A model generated the notes under the pieces. It did no database searches. It was not told the origin of the DNA and saw only the letters and a program-made list of their open reading frames with translations. From Saccoglossus kowalevskii (taxonomy: Eukaryota > Hemichordata > Enteropneusta > Harrimaniidae), in the NCBI RefSeq assembly GCF_000003605.2, contig NW_003141810.1, positions 2,028 through 41,797 of the forward strand: 39,770 nt of DNA, read 5' to 3'. The translations under genes were made by a program, and so were the position numbers. Every line of letters begins with the position of its first letter. The first letter of the stretch is position 1. Below are positions 22,366 through 33,036 of the stretch, one piece after another.

Positions 22366-24040
22366 TCAAGTCCGTTCTCGTTTAGGACTATTAACTTTTA
22401 CTCGACTGGTCCGTTCCCGTTTAGGACTATTAACTATTACTGGACTGGTCCGTTCTCGTTTAGGACTATTAACTTTTACTGGACTGGTCCGTTCTCGTTT
22501 AGGACTATTAACTTTTACTGGACTGGTCCGTCCTGGTTTAGGACTATTAACTGTCACTTGACTGGTCCATCCTGGTTTAGGACTATTAACTGTCACTGGA
22601 CTGGTCCGCCCTGGTTTGGAACTATTAACTGTCACTGGACTGGTCCGTTCTGGTTTAGGACTATTAACTGTCACTGGGCTGGTCCGTCCTGTTTTAGGAC
22701 TATTAACTTTCACTGGACTGGTCCGTTCTGGTTTAGGACTATTGACTGCCACTGGACTGGTCCGTCCTGGTTTAGGACTATTAACTGTCACTGGGCTGGT
22801 CCGTTCTGGTTTGGGACTATTGACTGTCACTGGACTGTTCCGTCCTGGTTTAGGACTATTAACTGTCACTGAGTTGGTCCGTCCTGGTTTGGGACTATTG
22901 ACTTTCACTGGACTGGTCCGCCCTGGTTTGGAACTATTGACTTTCACTGGACTGGTCCGTCCTGGTTTAGGACTATTAACTGTCACTTGACTGGTCAATC
23001 CTGGTATAGGACTATTAACTGTCACTGAACTGGTCCGTCCTGGTTTAGGACTATTAACTTTTACTAGGCTGGTCCGTCGTGGTTTAGGACTATTGACTTT
23101 CACTGGACTGGTCCGTCCTGGTTTAGAACTATTAACTGCCAATGAGTTGGTCCGTCCTGGTTTGGGACTATTGACTTTCACTGGACTGGTCCGCCCTGGT
23201 TTGGGACTATTGACTTTCACTGGACTGGTCCGCCCTGGTTTGGGACTATTGACTTTCACTGGACTGGTCCGTCCTGGTTTAGGACTATTAACTGTCACTG
23301 AGTTGGTCCGTCCTGGTTTAGAGCTATTAACAGTCACTGGGCTGGTCCGTTCTGGTTTAGGACTTTTGACTGTCACTGGACTGATCCGTCCTGGTTTATG
23401 ACTATTAACTGTCACTGAGTTGGTCCGTCCTGGTTTGGGACTATTGACTTTCACTGGACTGGTCCGCCCTGGTTTGGGACTATTGACTTCACTGGACTGG
23501 TCAATCCTGGTTTAAGACTATTAACTTTTACTAGGCTGGTCCGTCGTGGTTTAGGACTATTGACTTTCACTGGACTGGTCCGTCCTGGCTTAGGACTATT
23601 AACTGCCACTGGACTGGTCCGTTATAGGTTAGGACTATTAACTGTCACTGGACTGGTCCGTCCTGGTTTAGGACTATTAACTGTCTCTGGACTGGTTCGT
23701 CCTGGTTTAGGCCTATTAACTGTCACTGGACTGGTCCGTCCTGGTTTAGGACTATTAACTGTCTCTGGACTGGTTCGTCCTGGTTTAGGACTATTAACTG
23801 TCACTGGACTGGTCCGTCCTGGTTTATGACTATTAACTGTCACTGGACTGGTCCGTCCTGGTTTAGGACTATTAACTGTCTCTGGACTGGTCCGTCCTGG
23901 TTTAGGCCCATTAACTGTCACTGGACTGGTCTGTTCTGGTTTAGCACTATTAACTGTCACTGGACTGGTCTGTTCTGGTTTAGCACTATTAACTGTCACT
24001 GGACTGGTCCGTCCTGGTTTAGGCCTATTAACTGTCACTG
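22366..24040. repeat. 39-bp minisatellite, 43 units
   Basis: The unit contains GGTTTAGGACTATTAACTGT followed by CACTGGACTGGTCCGTCCT. From the first GGACTATT (22385) to the last equivalent (24022) is 1637 bp, that is 42 periods of 39 bp less one base; the missing base is in the GACTTCACT unit near 23487. Because 39 is a multiple of three, several frames stay open. The minus-strand frame encodes a 13-residue repeat (VNSPKPGRTSPVT) for 28 units (22366-23454), continuing after the deletion in another frame (23622-24038). Neither stretch contains an in-frame ATG: the apparent start codons are GTG. I treat it as satellite DNA, not a gene. Confidence -1.
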
Positions 24041-24345
24041 GGCTGATGAGTACCCGACTATCACTGAGCTAGTCCGTCCTGTCCTAATCATAACCACTGT
24101 CACCTGAAATCTGGCTAGTCAGTCTTGGTTTAGCCTGATTCGCGGTACTAACAGGTTTACCAAAGTTTGAATTTAGTAACAGCCATTGGTCTGGTCCGTC
24201 TTTGGTATAAGCTTTGTCACTGACAATGGCTGGCCTAGTCCGCCCTGGTTTAAGTTTTGTAACTATCCCTGGGCTGGTTCGTCCTAGTCACTGTCTTTGG
24301 GCTGGCTTGTTTTGGTTCAAGTCTTTTAGTTGCCATTGGGCTGGC
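24041..24345. repeat. Decayed right tail of the 39-bp minisatellite
   Basis: Fragments such as GGCTAGTCAGTCTTGGTTTA, GTCCGCCCTGGTTTAAG and GGGCTGGTTCGTCCT recur with irregular spacing. They are old units degraded by substitutions and indels, in contrast to the sharp left border of the array. Confidence -1.
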
Positions 24346-24642
24346 CCTTCATTCAAGGCTACAATGGTCTATATTGACTATTGTCGACAAAGGTTTACAA
24401 AACCATCTATTCAGTGCCAAGTGACCGTCCTGACGCTGTGATATTCTTTAGGTCCAGGCAATCAGATCAAAGCACAACATGCAATATCACTAGCCATGGG
24501 TGTATTTTCAAAAACGCCTCCTTTTCTCCCTAAAGAAACGAACCTTATATGTCCTTCTTATGCTGCCACAATCGAAGCTATAAGGGTTGTTTTCTAGTAG
24601 GAAAACTAGGTTAGAGAATTTTCTTGATTGATTTTCCTCGTT

Positions 24643-25176
24643 TTATCTTTTGGCACCAAAATGTCTACTGGACGAAATTCCAGACTGATTCTTATAGCCA
24701 TGTACGGTGGCGGGAGTTAGACAATCACGTGACCATAAGCTGAAATGAACGAGTCGTCCACTCACGCTGTATGTCACAGGTAGTATTTGAGTGCTAACTG
24801 GCCAACCTAAACAACTACCGTGGCTTGGGGGTCTAAAAATAACTGGCAGATCGGAAACGTTGCCACTTTCACTGAGAATAATTGAATAAATAGAGCTGTA
24901 CTGGAAAACATAACGAGAAAAAGAAGAGAACGGAATTCCGTTCATTCACGGAATGCCGTTAAGTCGTTTTTTATTTGCTATAATTTCTTTAATTTCAAAT
25001 GAAGCACGGGTTGTCATGACTACAAACGGTACAGTTCCACTAGCGTCTTGGTCGAATCTGCTCCACCAGTGGCCTTGGTTGATATTAATATACATACTAT
25101 AATATCGGGGAATCTTTGTCTCATAACAATCCCTTTGCATGATACCAGATGCCACCCGTGCTTTCAGAACAGTGAA
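24643..25176 (-). other. Low-stop region, possible unrecognised exon(s)
   Basis: Two consecutive open frames in the same phase, 69 and 100 codons, are separated by a single stop at 24946-24948. A pyrimidine-rich acceptor-like sequence ending TTTTCCAG lies just inside the second frame near 24910, and a GTGAGT donor-like sequence lies further down it. Peptides such as QGHWWSRFDQDASG and NVSDLPVIFRPPSHG do not match a family I know. It may be a decayed gene, an exon of an undetected gene or chance. Confidence is low. Confidence -1.
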
Positions 25177-25874
25177 TCAATGTAAACAGCAAAATTATCA
25201 AAACAGTCATGATTTACTGAAATTTAAATAAAAAAGCAAATATTCAAATTTTTAGTCATCTTGATAAAAAAAACTATGGCAACGGGTGACTTTAAACTAG
25301 TCAGGTTCGGGTAATTGACTATACTTGCCTTGTTATTACCATGGCAACACCGCTACATTCTTCGATTATATTGTGCAAGGTATCTAAAATATAGTATTTC
25401 CATTAAATGACAAGGCACAAGATTATGACGTCATAATTTATAGATTCTGATTGAGTGGAACATCTTTGTAATCTGATGATGTTATTACTACTCGTGACGT
25501 CATGATTCTCAAAAAAGTATTTTCTTTTTTTTTATTTCATTAGTAGTTTTACCCACTGCGTTTTACGACGCAAATCAGTCGACATCACGAGGTCTATGTG
25601 AACCAATTATTACAGGTAACCGCAAGTGGGATTTCAACCAATAGCACTGGGACTGTTAAATCATACAATCTTTTATGTTCAGAAAAAGACAGCTTTCTTT
25701 ATCGCGATTAATTTATAATTTATTTATAGTTGTACATGAAATAATAAATTGACTGTACTCAATGACACACTGACTCATATTGTTGTTGGCGACAAAACAC
25801 GATACAAAAGTTACACCTGGTGTTGCTTTAATTAAAATATTCCCGCCAAAAATTAATTTAAAGTGTATGTGTGC

Positions 25875-25912
25875 TTTTTTTTTTTTTTTTTTTTTTTTTT
25901 GCTTTTTTTTTT
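25875..25912. repeat. Poly-T tract (26 T, GC, 10 T)
   Basis: Homopolymer that generates a false poly-Lys or poly-Phe frame on either strand. Confidence -1.
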
Positions 25913-28900
25913 ATCAAATCGGCGTTTTATCGTGAGAATTCTTGTAAATCCATACTTGATTGGCACATGCCTAATACGTGTAGTACAAGCGTGTTTCGGG
26001 GGAGGGGTGGAGGGGTGAAATATGTCTCCGTCTCGGTCCCGAGGCGTAGTTTGAATATCTGTAGTGTAACGACGTACTGCCCTTCTTGTTTTGATCAACA
26101 GCATTGTGTACCATCTGAAATCGTGACAGCACTAACACCTATCTTGTCACTATTATTCCGCTCCCCATGTTTACGGCAATGTCATTGGGAAATTCGGCAT
26201 GAACTACATTGTTTGGGGCAGAATATAGGCGCCAAACTAGTCTGATTTCTACCCTCCTCTGTACGAACGGAGGCAGATCCCGCATTGTTTTTGGATTGGA
26301 ACGCCCGGTCGGACTCAGTGAACTCAGCCGGGTCACGCCAGACCACACATGAGAAAAACGTTTTGACAGGACCATTGGTAGAAAACTATAGACCCAAACA
26401 AAGACGAGAATTCGTGGCATGCGGTAGTAATAAAGAAAAACCAATCACAAGTGATCAAAGATATGCAATTACTCAATCCGGGCCGTATTATGAACGGCAT
26501 AGATTTACACTAGATCTGTGACGATGACGCTCGATAAAAAAAATGAAATTAGCAAAGTCATGTATGATTCAGATATAAATGATTCATCATCTTCTTTCCC
26601 ATGAACCATTCATTTTTCGTCAAAAAGTTCGTCCTTGGTTTCCGACACGATGACAAAGCCGTATTTCCGATAGCTTGTACGCGTGCGTCCTTTTCGCATA
26701 TGATTACTGTATACATTTGACAAATTCACTGTCAGCGTTTAGAGCTGCCCCGTCATGTAGAAAGTCAACCATCCACCGGTATGCCATTCGTGTTAAACCA
26801 TTCGGAACCAAATATTACCCATTGTGAAGGCACAGTGCTGCGATAGTATAGTCTCACACGTGTTATCTTCTAATAAGCCCTGTTGTGAATTCGAGTCAGT
26901 TTACAGGTACCCAGCCGCCCTCGTCCGCCTCGCCATTCATAGAGCCTCGCCGCATGGGCGTAAACGTGTTTACAGTTTGACAAACAAAAGCGCGCAGTTC
27001 AATTTTAACGACTGCTATTCCACAATAGAAAAATTCCAACAAAAAAAAAAAAAAACGTCAAATTCCAAAACGGGTAGCAGATACTGTGATTGTTATTGCG
27101 TGATAATAAAAGATTGGGGATATTTATACAAACCTAATGGTACACTCCTATTAGTTTTTTGTCGGCAAAATCGATTTAAAAACTATTTGGGATGGCTCTT
27201 AAGCTTTGTTCTGTGCTGAGTAAAAGCACTGCGCGGGGTGGAATAGCTGTGGTCGAATGTTTATAGATTCTGCGTATATCGTCAATCCAATAAAATACTA
27301 GTGTATATACTAAAAATAGAAGAAAATCAATTGAAACGCTTAATATAGATGTTCGCGTAAATTTGACAGATTGTGATAGGTTACTAAGACATTGCTGCCA
27401 TCCGCTCCCCCCAGGAAGAACAGCCACGGCGTATATCTCGTCCCATTGCATGCACAACCGAAACAATACGAACACGGAGAACAATAAATTGCCAGTCTGT
27501 CAGCATTTGTGTAGACGTTATATCACAGTGATGTCACTGGGGCCGAGTTGAAAAAAAAGTCGAGTACTGACTTACCTTCATCGTGTTTTGAAGTTTTTCA
27601 GTGCCGTCCGTGTCGTCGTCCCACGGCTGACGTACACGCATGCATGGATGCCAAGAACTGTTGTAGTACGGAACTACGATGATAGCTATGGGAATCGTAC
27701 CGTGCGGTATGCGAGATTAATCGTGAGTCGTTCGGATCGGACTGTCTCTGTCGCTACTCACTCATACTAAGATAGCAATACAAGTCAACTTCGACATTCA
27801 GGGTTGTAGAATACAGCTAGCTATGTTTTCATTGGTCGGCACCGCCTACACATATCTTGCCTCCGCAATACTCGCGTAAACTCAGTGCTTGTATCTGCAA
27901 CTAAATTTCCCAAGACTGTATCCCTCGCACCAGTCGAAGACGCGTGACAATATCGGCTCCGCATCAATTATCTATCACCAGTTACAGCACTGCCGATACT
28001 CGATCCGTATCTTGTCGGTCTAGCAAGGTGCAGTGCAATATTCTTGGGTATGTTGGTCCAAACGCGATTAAACAACACGTACGAATGAAACGATTCCCCA
28101 CAAGATTACGCGCGGTGTACATATACTGTGGGTACTTGGTTACAGGGGTACAAACAAAAACACGATTTCGGGTTGCATTCACAGCCGATGCTTGCTTTAC
28201 GCCAAGTCAATTGAACCCGGTGAAAGTAGCACGTACATGTCATATGAAACGGTTATAATTCACATTCCACTGTGTCATCTCAATCCCCATACTTCTCAAA
28301 CGCAGCTAATCACATCGCGTTAAAACAGTCTAAAACAAGCGTGCCGCCACGTGCGTGCGTTAGTAGTTACGCCCCGGTGGCATTCAGCTTCCGGGTCGCA
28401 TTGATAATTCAAGGTAGATGCAAGAGGTATTTGGCTAACGAGAATACCAAAACGCTAACAGATTCCGTCGCGTCAGAAGCCAGTAGCAAAATACGATTCC
28501 TTTACAACCGGGAAACACCTAAACCACATCCGCCGACCCAAAAATGACACACCCACGATAGAAGGGAATACCACAAGTGCAGGATAAATCAGGCTGGACA
28601 CAAGGTCGACCAGGCATTAATTGAGCCAAATTCAGGAGAACAGACAGTTTCGCGAGCGCTGCGCTGAGTGAATGAGTCGCGTATAGTGGCTATAAAGTAG
28701 TGTGTACTCGTTTGTTTATATGAAAACGTAGTTCAAACGATGCCGTCTTCACAGTGTCAACAATAACAATACCACTCTAGAGATAGCGAGTACAGAGTGG
28801 ATCGATATCAAATAGTCACTAAAGTAATGTCATGATTTACCATTGTCATTTTTCAATTTATTTATTTTTTATCGAGGCGAGAAAAACTCTCAGACAGTAA

Positions 28901-29444
28901 ACAAAAAACAAGAAGAAACAATATAATGTGAGTCATTGAGTGCGTTTACAATGCGTCAACCAGTTTAGAAATACAAATAACGGGAATCGCGAGGTGTTCA
29001 TTTGAGTAGGATAATAAAATAATAAATTTATTTCACCTTATACGTTGACTGCACAGGGAAAACGGGGAAGGAATAGGAACTGTTACGTGACCATGACGGT
29101 ACCTGACGCGCCCCGACGAATTGTGTAAATCTTTAAAACCCGAGAGAGAGGGGGGGCACTCGTAAAACGTATGACATAAAACGCGTATGCTAGGACGTGT
29201 CTTTTTGTCGATTTCACAATTTCAATCAAAATGAAGAGTTTAATTTGTGGTCAATGGTTTATTTTTTTTAGTCGTTGATTATTTTTTTAGTAAACCCGTC
29301 CTTTTATGAAAGTTACTTAGCTTCGTTGTATGTCTTCGATTAGATTCCGTATTCAAATTCAGTAGCCACACTATTAATATTAGAAAACCCCGATAATCCC
29401 GACTCCTGTATAGTAACTTGTACACATCGTATAGGGTGCTGATA

Positions 29445-29577
29445 AAGGGTGGTGGTCGTCGCGGCGACGCGTCGTGTTCGATAGACGCCCCTTGCGACGA
29501 ATACAATGTAGCAGCACGCGTAAAATACATTATTTTTTACACAAAATGTATACACTCGCTGCGCGACGCGCCCTCCG
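29445..29577 (+). mobile_element. MITE of the TTAA/GTCGTCG family, first of a tandem pair
   Basis: Begins AAGGGTGGTGGTCGTCGCGG and carries TCGTGTTCGATAG, GCACGCGTAAAATACAT and CACTCGCTGCGCGACGCGC. The right terminal repeat is incomplete where the next copy begins. Small internal insertions separate it from the consensus. Confidence -1.
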
Positions 29578-29679
29578 TGGTGGCAGTCGTCGCGGCGCAT
29601 CGTTTTCGCCATGTCCCATGCACCGTATACATAGTTTGTACGTATACAAATTCGTACGCACGCTGAACGACGACTATTT
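29578..29679 (+). mobile_element. MITE of the TTAA/GTCGTCG family, second of a tandem pair
   Basis: Directly follows the previous copy in the same orientation: TGGTGGCAGTCGTCGCGGCG, then CACCGTATACATAG, ACAAATTCGTACGCACG and CGACGACTATT, ending at TTAA (29680-29683). More diverged than its neighbour, especially in the middle. Confidence -1.
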
Positions 29680-29944
29680 TTAACTAATAGTCAATCATTT
29701 ATGCACTCCTTGAGTCACAACATTATCCTCGCTATACATTAGTTTCCGTATATAACTAACCTAACAGAAACAAAAGTGACGTACAGTACAGGGGTTGGGA
29801 GGCTTTTCCGACTGCATACCGCAAGTTTATTGAGAAACGTCCATGGTTTAGTTTACACCAGTCGATGATTGCGGGTCATCACTTTAGTTTCACACAAGCC
29901 TCGTGGTTTTCGATATAGTGTACAACCTATGAACTACACTGCCT
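29680..29944. other. Spacer between MITEs
   Basis: Short non-coding interval with no recognised feature. Confidence -1.
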
Positions 29945-30069
29945 TGCGGTGGTCGTCGCGCCGCGTCCTGTTCGATATGGGACTCATAGCGACGTACGCA
30001 ACGCGTGTAAATACATTGCTTTTTTACATGGAATTCGGACGCGCGCTGCTGCACGACGACCACCGCCCT
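29945..30069 (+). mobile_element. MITE of the TTAA/GTCGTCG family
   Basis: Left end TGCGGTGGTCGTCGCGCCGC; right end GACGACCACCGCCCT followed by TTAA (30070-30073). The inverse of the right end, AGGGCGGTGGTCGTCGTGC, matches the left terminus of the 31155 copy in all but two positions, which defines the terminal inverted repeat. TTAA is not preserved on the left. Confidence -1.
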
Positions 30070-30073
30070 TTAA

Positions 30074-30624
30074 ATTCAATGCCATGGAGATATAGAAGAA
30101 CACTAACTCACAATCGCCAAACTATATAGATTAGACGTAAATTCTTACTCGAATTGTAGTTGGTTCAACACAGGCTGTGGGTGATTTCAAGTGGATTCAA
30201 ACTTTGCATTTGTCTGTGCATACTTATTGGAATGTGCATTATGAGCTGAATTCGCATTCAATTTGATGGAAAGTATCTCCATGGAAACGTATACTCTTTA
30301 TTTCCACCTAATATATAAAAAAAAAGAGAAAAAACAATCGAATTTCATCCAACGAACCACGTGACAATACTTCTAGGAGACAATCCCACGGATTATTGCA
30401 GGTAATTCGCGGTTAAATCCGGATATAAAGTATGTTATTAGCAGATGTGGTAATGATGATTTGGGGAGTGCCGTGGTATAAAGGGGTCATCACTTAGGGT
30501 CAAAGGATATTGTTTAGGTCAGTAACTTACAACTATACATACGGCGTGGCATGCAGGATTTCCTGGAAATTGATTTATTTCAAGTTGAGTCTTCGTCTCT
30601 GGGAAGAGAAATGCATCAATTCTC
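30074..30624. other. Non-coding, no gene recognised
   Basis: A TATAAAGG string lies near 30476, but no start site or gene follows it. Nothing else is recognised. Confidence -1.
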
Positions 30625-30958
30625 TGTCGGCGGGGGTACGTTACAGAACGTTCTACTGGTATGTTGCTTGGACATGTATTGTTTCTATTGGTTCTGTGTG
30701 AGCTGTTGTGGAGCGCTGGTCAAATAGCTGGTGATAGAAACAGCTAAAGTCGGAAAGAGAGCGGTAATCTTGGTCAATTGATATATATTGCACATGTAAG
30801 GAAATTCTTGTTACACTTTTTTGAAGAGTCTCAACGACTATACCAAAGCATAGTTTTTGTCAACGACTATACCAAAGCATATTTTTCTGAGAGTTTTCGA
30901 CCTTTGTTTTCACCCGTTGCCAGGTGGTGTAAATGCCCGGATGTCTGACCGAGAATAT
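30625..30958 (+). repeat. Dispersed ~330-bp repeat, copy 2
   Basis: Homologous to 491-812 in the same orientation, with many substitutions and small indels, so the copies are old. It carries a private 29-bp tandem duplication: CAACGACTATACCAAAGCAT starts at both 30832 and 30861. The ends agree with those of copy 1 (GTACGTTACAGAACGTTC at the left; CCCGGATGTCTGACCGAG at the right). Class unknown. Confidence -1.
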
Positions 30959-31154
30959 GGAGTATTTTAAAATTCCAAAAAAATGGCTATTAAGCATCTC
31001 CAAACAGTTGAAAAAGGGGTACTCCCGGGAAATAAATGTACAGCCCCTCTTATCTTAATCGGCTTAATGTATGACCTCTAAAGGTCGTACATCCTGGTTT
31101 CTTTTAGAAAACGCAAGAAGTTGTCATTGAATCATAAGATGGGAAAATGTTTAA

Positions 31155-31279
31155 AGGGCGGCAGTCGTCGTGCCGCGTCCTGTTCGATATGGGATTCATA
31201 ACGACATATACAACGCGTGTAAAATACATTGTTTATTTACATTAAATTCGAACACGCGCTGCGCGACGACCACCACGCT
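31155..31279 (+). mobile_element. MITE of the TTAA/GTCGTCG family, best full-length copy
   Basis: A 125-bp element between two TTAA sites (31151-31154 and 31280-31283). The left terminus AGGGCGGCAGTCGTCG and the inverse of the right terminus, AGCGTGGTGGTCGTCG, agree at 12 of 16 positions. The interior carries the blocks seen in the other copies (GTTCGATATGGGATTCATA, ACAACGCGTGTAAAATACAT, AAATTCGAACACGCGC). No coding capacity; a non-autonomous element probably mobilised by a piggyBac-like transposase supplied elsewhere. Confidence -1.
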
Positions 31280-31283
31280 TTAA

Positions 31284-31335
31284 GCGCCACGGTCGTCATA
31301 CCGCATCGTGTTCGCTATATGCGTCGTGCACTAAG
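31284..31335 (+). mobile_element. Truncated MITE abutting the full-length copy
   Basis: Starts immediately after the right TTAA of the preceding element: GCGCCACGGTCGTCATACCG then CATCGTGTTCGCTATATG. The right two thirds are missing. The shared TTAA suggests one element inserted at the border of the other. Confidence -1.
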
Positions 31336-32629
31336 TGATACATGGCACGACAACTGTGTCGTTTGTGATCGTCGAATGTGATAGCTATCTGTTATTTGGG
31401 TAGGTTGAAAGTGTCAGGGTATGTGACCTTTAGGGTCTTGCATTGGGAGTCACAATGTCATGAAAAGATCGCGACAGGGTGAGATCTTCCATCCTCGCTA
31501 CTCTACGGACTCATTTCAGTATCATTCGTATAGGAGTGAGTGGGTGTTTCCGGTGCATGTAGTATAGAGCCATTCAAGTATATATATATACATCATATCG
31601 TGTTTGTATTCATCCGCGCGCTGACACTAAGCAACATTAATTGTATATACAAATATTAATTTTAGCGTATATGATGTGCTATAATTGGATTCTATAATCA
31701 TTAGCCAATCATATCAAATACAGTAAAGTCATGTAGCAATTTTCATTTGCCTGTCACCAGAGGCACGTGACCTACCCTGGTGTATGATTACTTCGTTTCG
31801 TATCTAGGCCTAACTAGAATGGTTGGATATGCTCAGTGCCTCTTGGGGTGCTTAATAACATTAATAAATGCTCATTTTTGTGGATTTATATTGGTACAGC
31901 AATATTTCCGCTGGTGTGGCGGGAGCGCGGGATGCCTATTTCAAAAATTGAACTGAGTGAATGTATTATAACGATCTTCATCACAAATGAATCACGGATA
32001 TTTTTATTAATTTGCAGTGAGCTCAGATGGTCACCGGATGGACCTCGGGCTGAATCATTTCTTGGCCCCTGGACGGTTTATTTTTAATGATCCAGGTGTC
32101 AGCATTGCTTGAGCCGCCTGCCAGCTCAGAATGTCGAAACTATCCGTCGAAAACAAATAAATACGATGCCACCTACGAATTGATTGTCACACGAGTGAGA
32201 ATTATACATGACTTTGTGATTTATGCATAAATTGTTATTATTGCTATTATTTCTTTGAATTTAGTACCCAACCCATGCCACTGACATTATCGAGCACATT
32301 ATTGAAATATTGGGAGCTCTTGTCTGTCTTCGAATTACTATTATCTAAATCCAAAATGGTATTGTGGGGAATATAGTGTTATAGCTTGTACCAAAAACCC
32401 GGTTTGGTCAGTTTTATAGTTGAAGCCAGCGCTGAAACACGTATGAACAAGATAGGCCAGCGCCATGTCGATTTAGTTTAAGACTTTCTAAAATGGCAAG
32501 TCTCAGCCGGCACCCCGTACTTACAGAAACGGTTTTAGCACTTATGTACAATTATTATAACGCCGTCTTAAAGGCACGCGCTCAATGTCAGCCTCGCTCG
32601 TGAGTTTCATTCAAGTATTTTAAAGAAAC
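31336..32629. other. Non-coding, no gene recognised
   Basis: Contains a short TA run near 31580 and an 83-codon open frame (31836-32087) without recognisable domains. Confidence -1.
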
Positions 32630-33036
32630 ATGACGGTCAATTACAACAAACGTGGTAGTACTTGGTCTTGAGATGAAGTTATTATTAGGAATTTGAAGAA
32701 ATGGAAAAACAACAACTTTGATGGATGGTACAACAAGCCGAGAGACAGACGTTTTCACGAAATTATAGTAAACAAGGACAGAGAAATGGGACTGGACAGG
32801 TCGCCGAGCCAATGCCATGGAAAAATGAAAGGACTACGTGCTCAATTTAAACAAACGTTTTGGACCACAACAAACAAAGTGGAAATGATCGGATCGCTAT
32901 GGATTTTTACAACGACCTTCTCGAGATACTTGGCGATCGCCCTGGTGTGAACCCCAATAGAAAAATGGTTCAAAAAAGTGTAATTTCTAGTGACGATAGT
33001 GAAATTGAAGTTGGAGAGGCTTCGCGTTGCAACTGA
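32630..33036 (+). pseudogene. Decayed Myb/SANT-like (trihelix) DNA-binding protein gene
   Basis: Starting at the ATG at 32630, the frame reads RGSTWS, then a TGA stop (32669-32671), and continues in the same frame with DEVIIRNLKKW and later DRSPSQCHGKMKGLRAQFK. These are the first and third helices typical of the Myb/SANT-like domain (Myb_DNA-bind_4), where the consensus runs roughly W-S-x-E-E ... R-T-x-x-Q-C-x-x-K-x-x-x-L-x-x-x-Y. Near 32877 one base appears lost: after TTNK the homology moves to the next frame as SGNDR, then DFYNDLLEILGDRP, the tail characteristic of these proteins, and an acidic SSDDSEIEV, ending with TGA at 33034-33036. Such proteins are abundant in invertebrate deuterostomes and often derive from DNA transposons. 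One stop and one frameshift indicate a pseudogene or relic, unless a sequencing error contributes. It sits just upstream of the 80-bp array. Confidence -1.

Larger units (their letters stand above)
24346..29444. other. Long non-coding stretch, one possible exon region
   Basis: No gene recognised with confidence. The minus strand between 24643 and about 25176 has unusually few stops and is listed separately. There is a T-rich homopolymer at 25875-25912. CRE palindromes lie at 25426-25433 and 25495-25502. Confidence -1.

Noticed and set aside
22366-23454. 362-codon minus-strand open frame as a repeat-protein gene
   Set aside because: It lies wholly within a 39-bp tandem array, starts at a GTG rather than ATG, ends at the array border and is frameshifted further along. 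Other frames of the same array are open too.
25853-26104. Lys-rich 83-codon minus-strand frame
   Set aside because: The Lys run is a poly-T tract read backwards; the rest has no recognisable motif.
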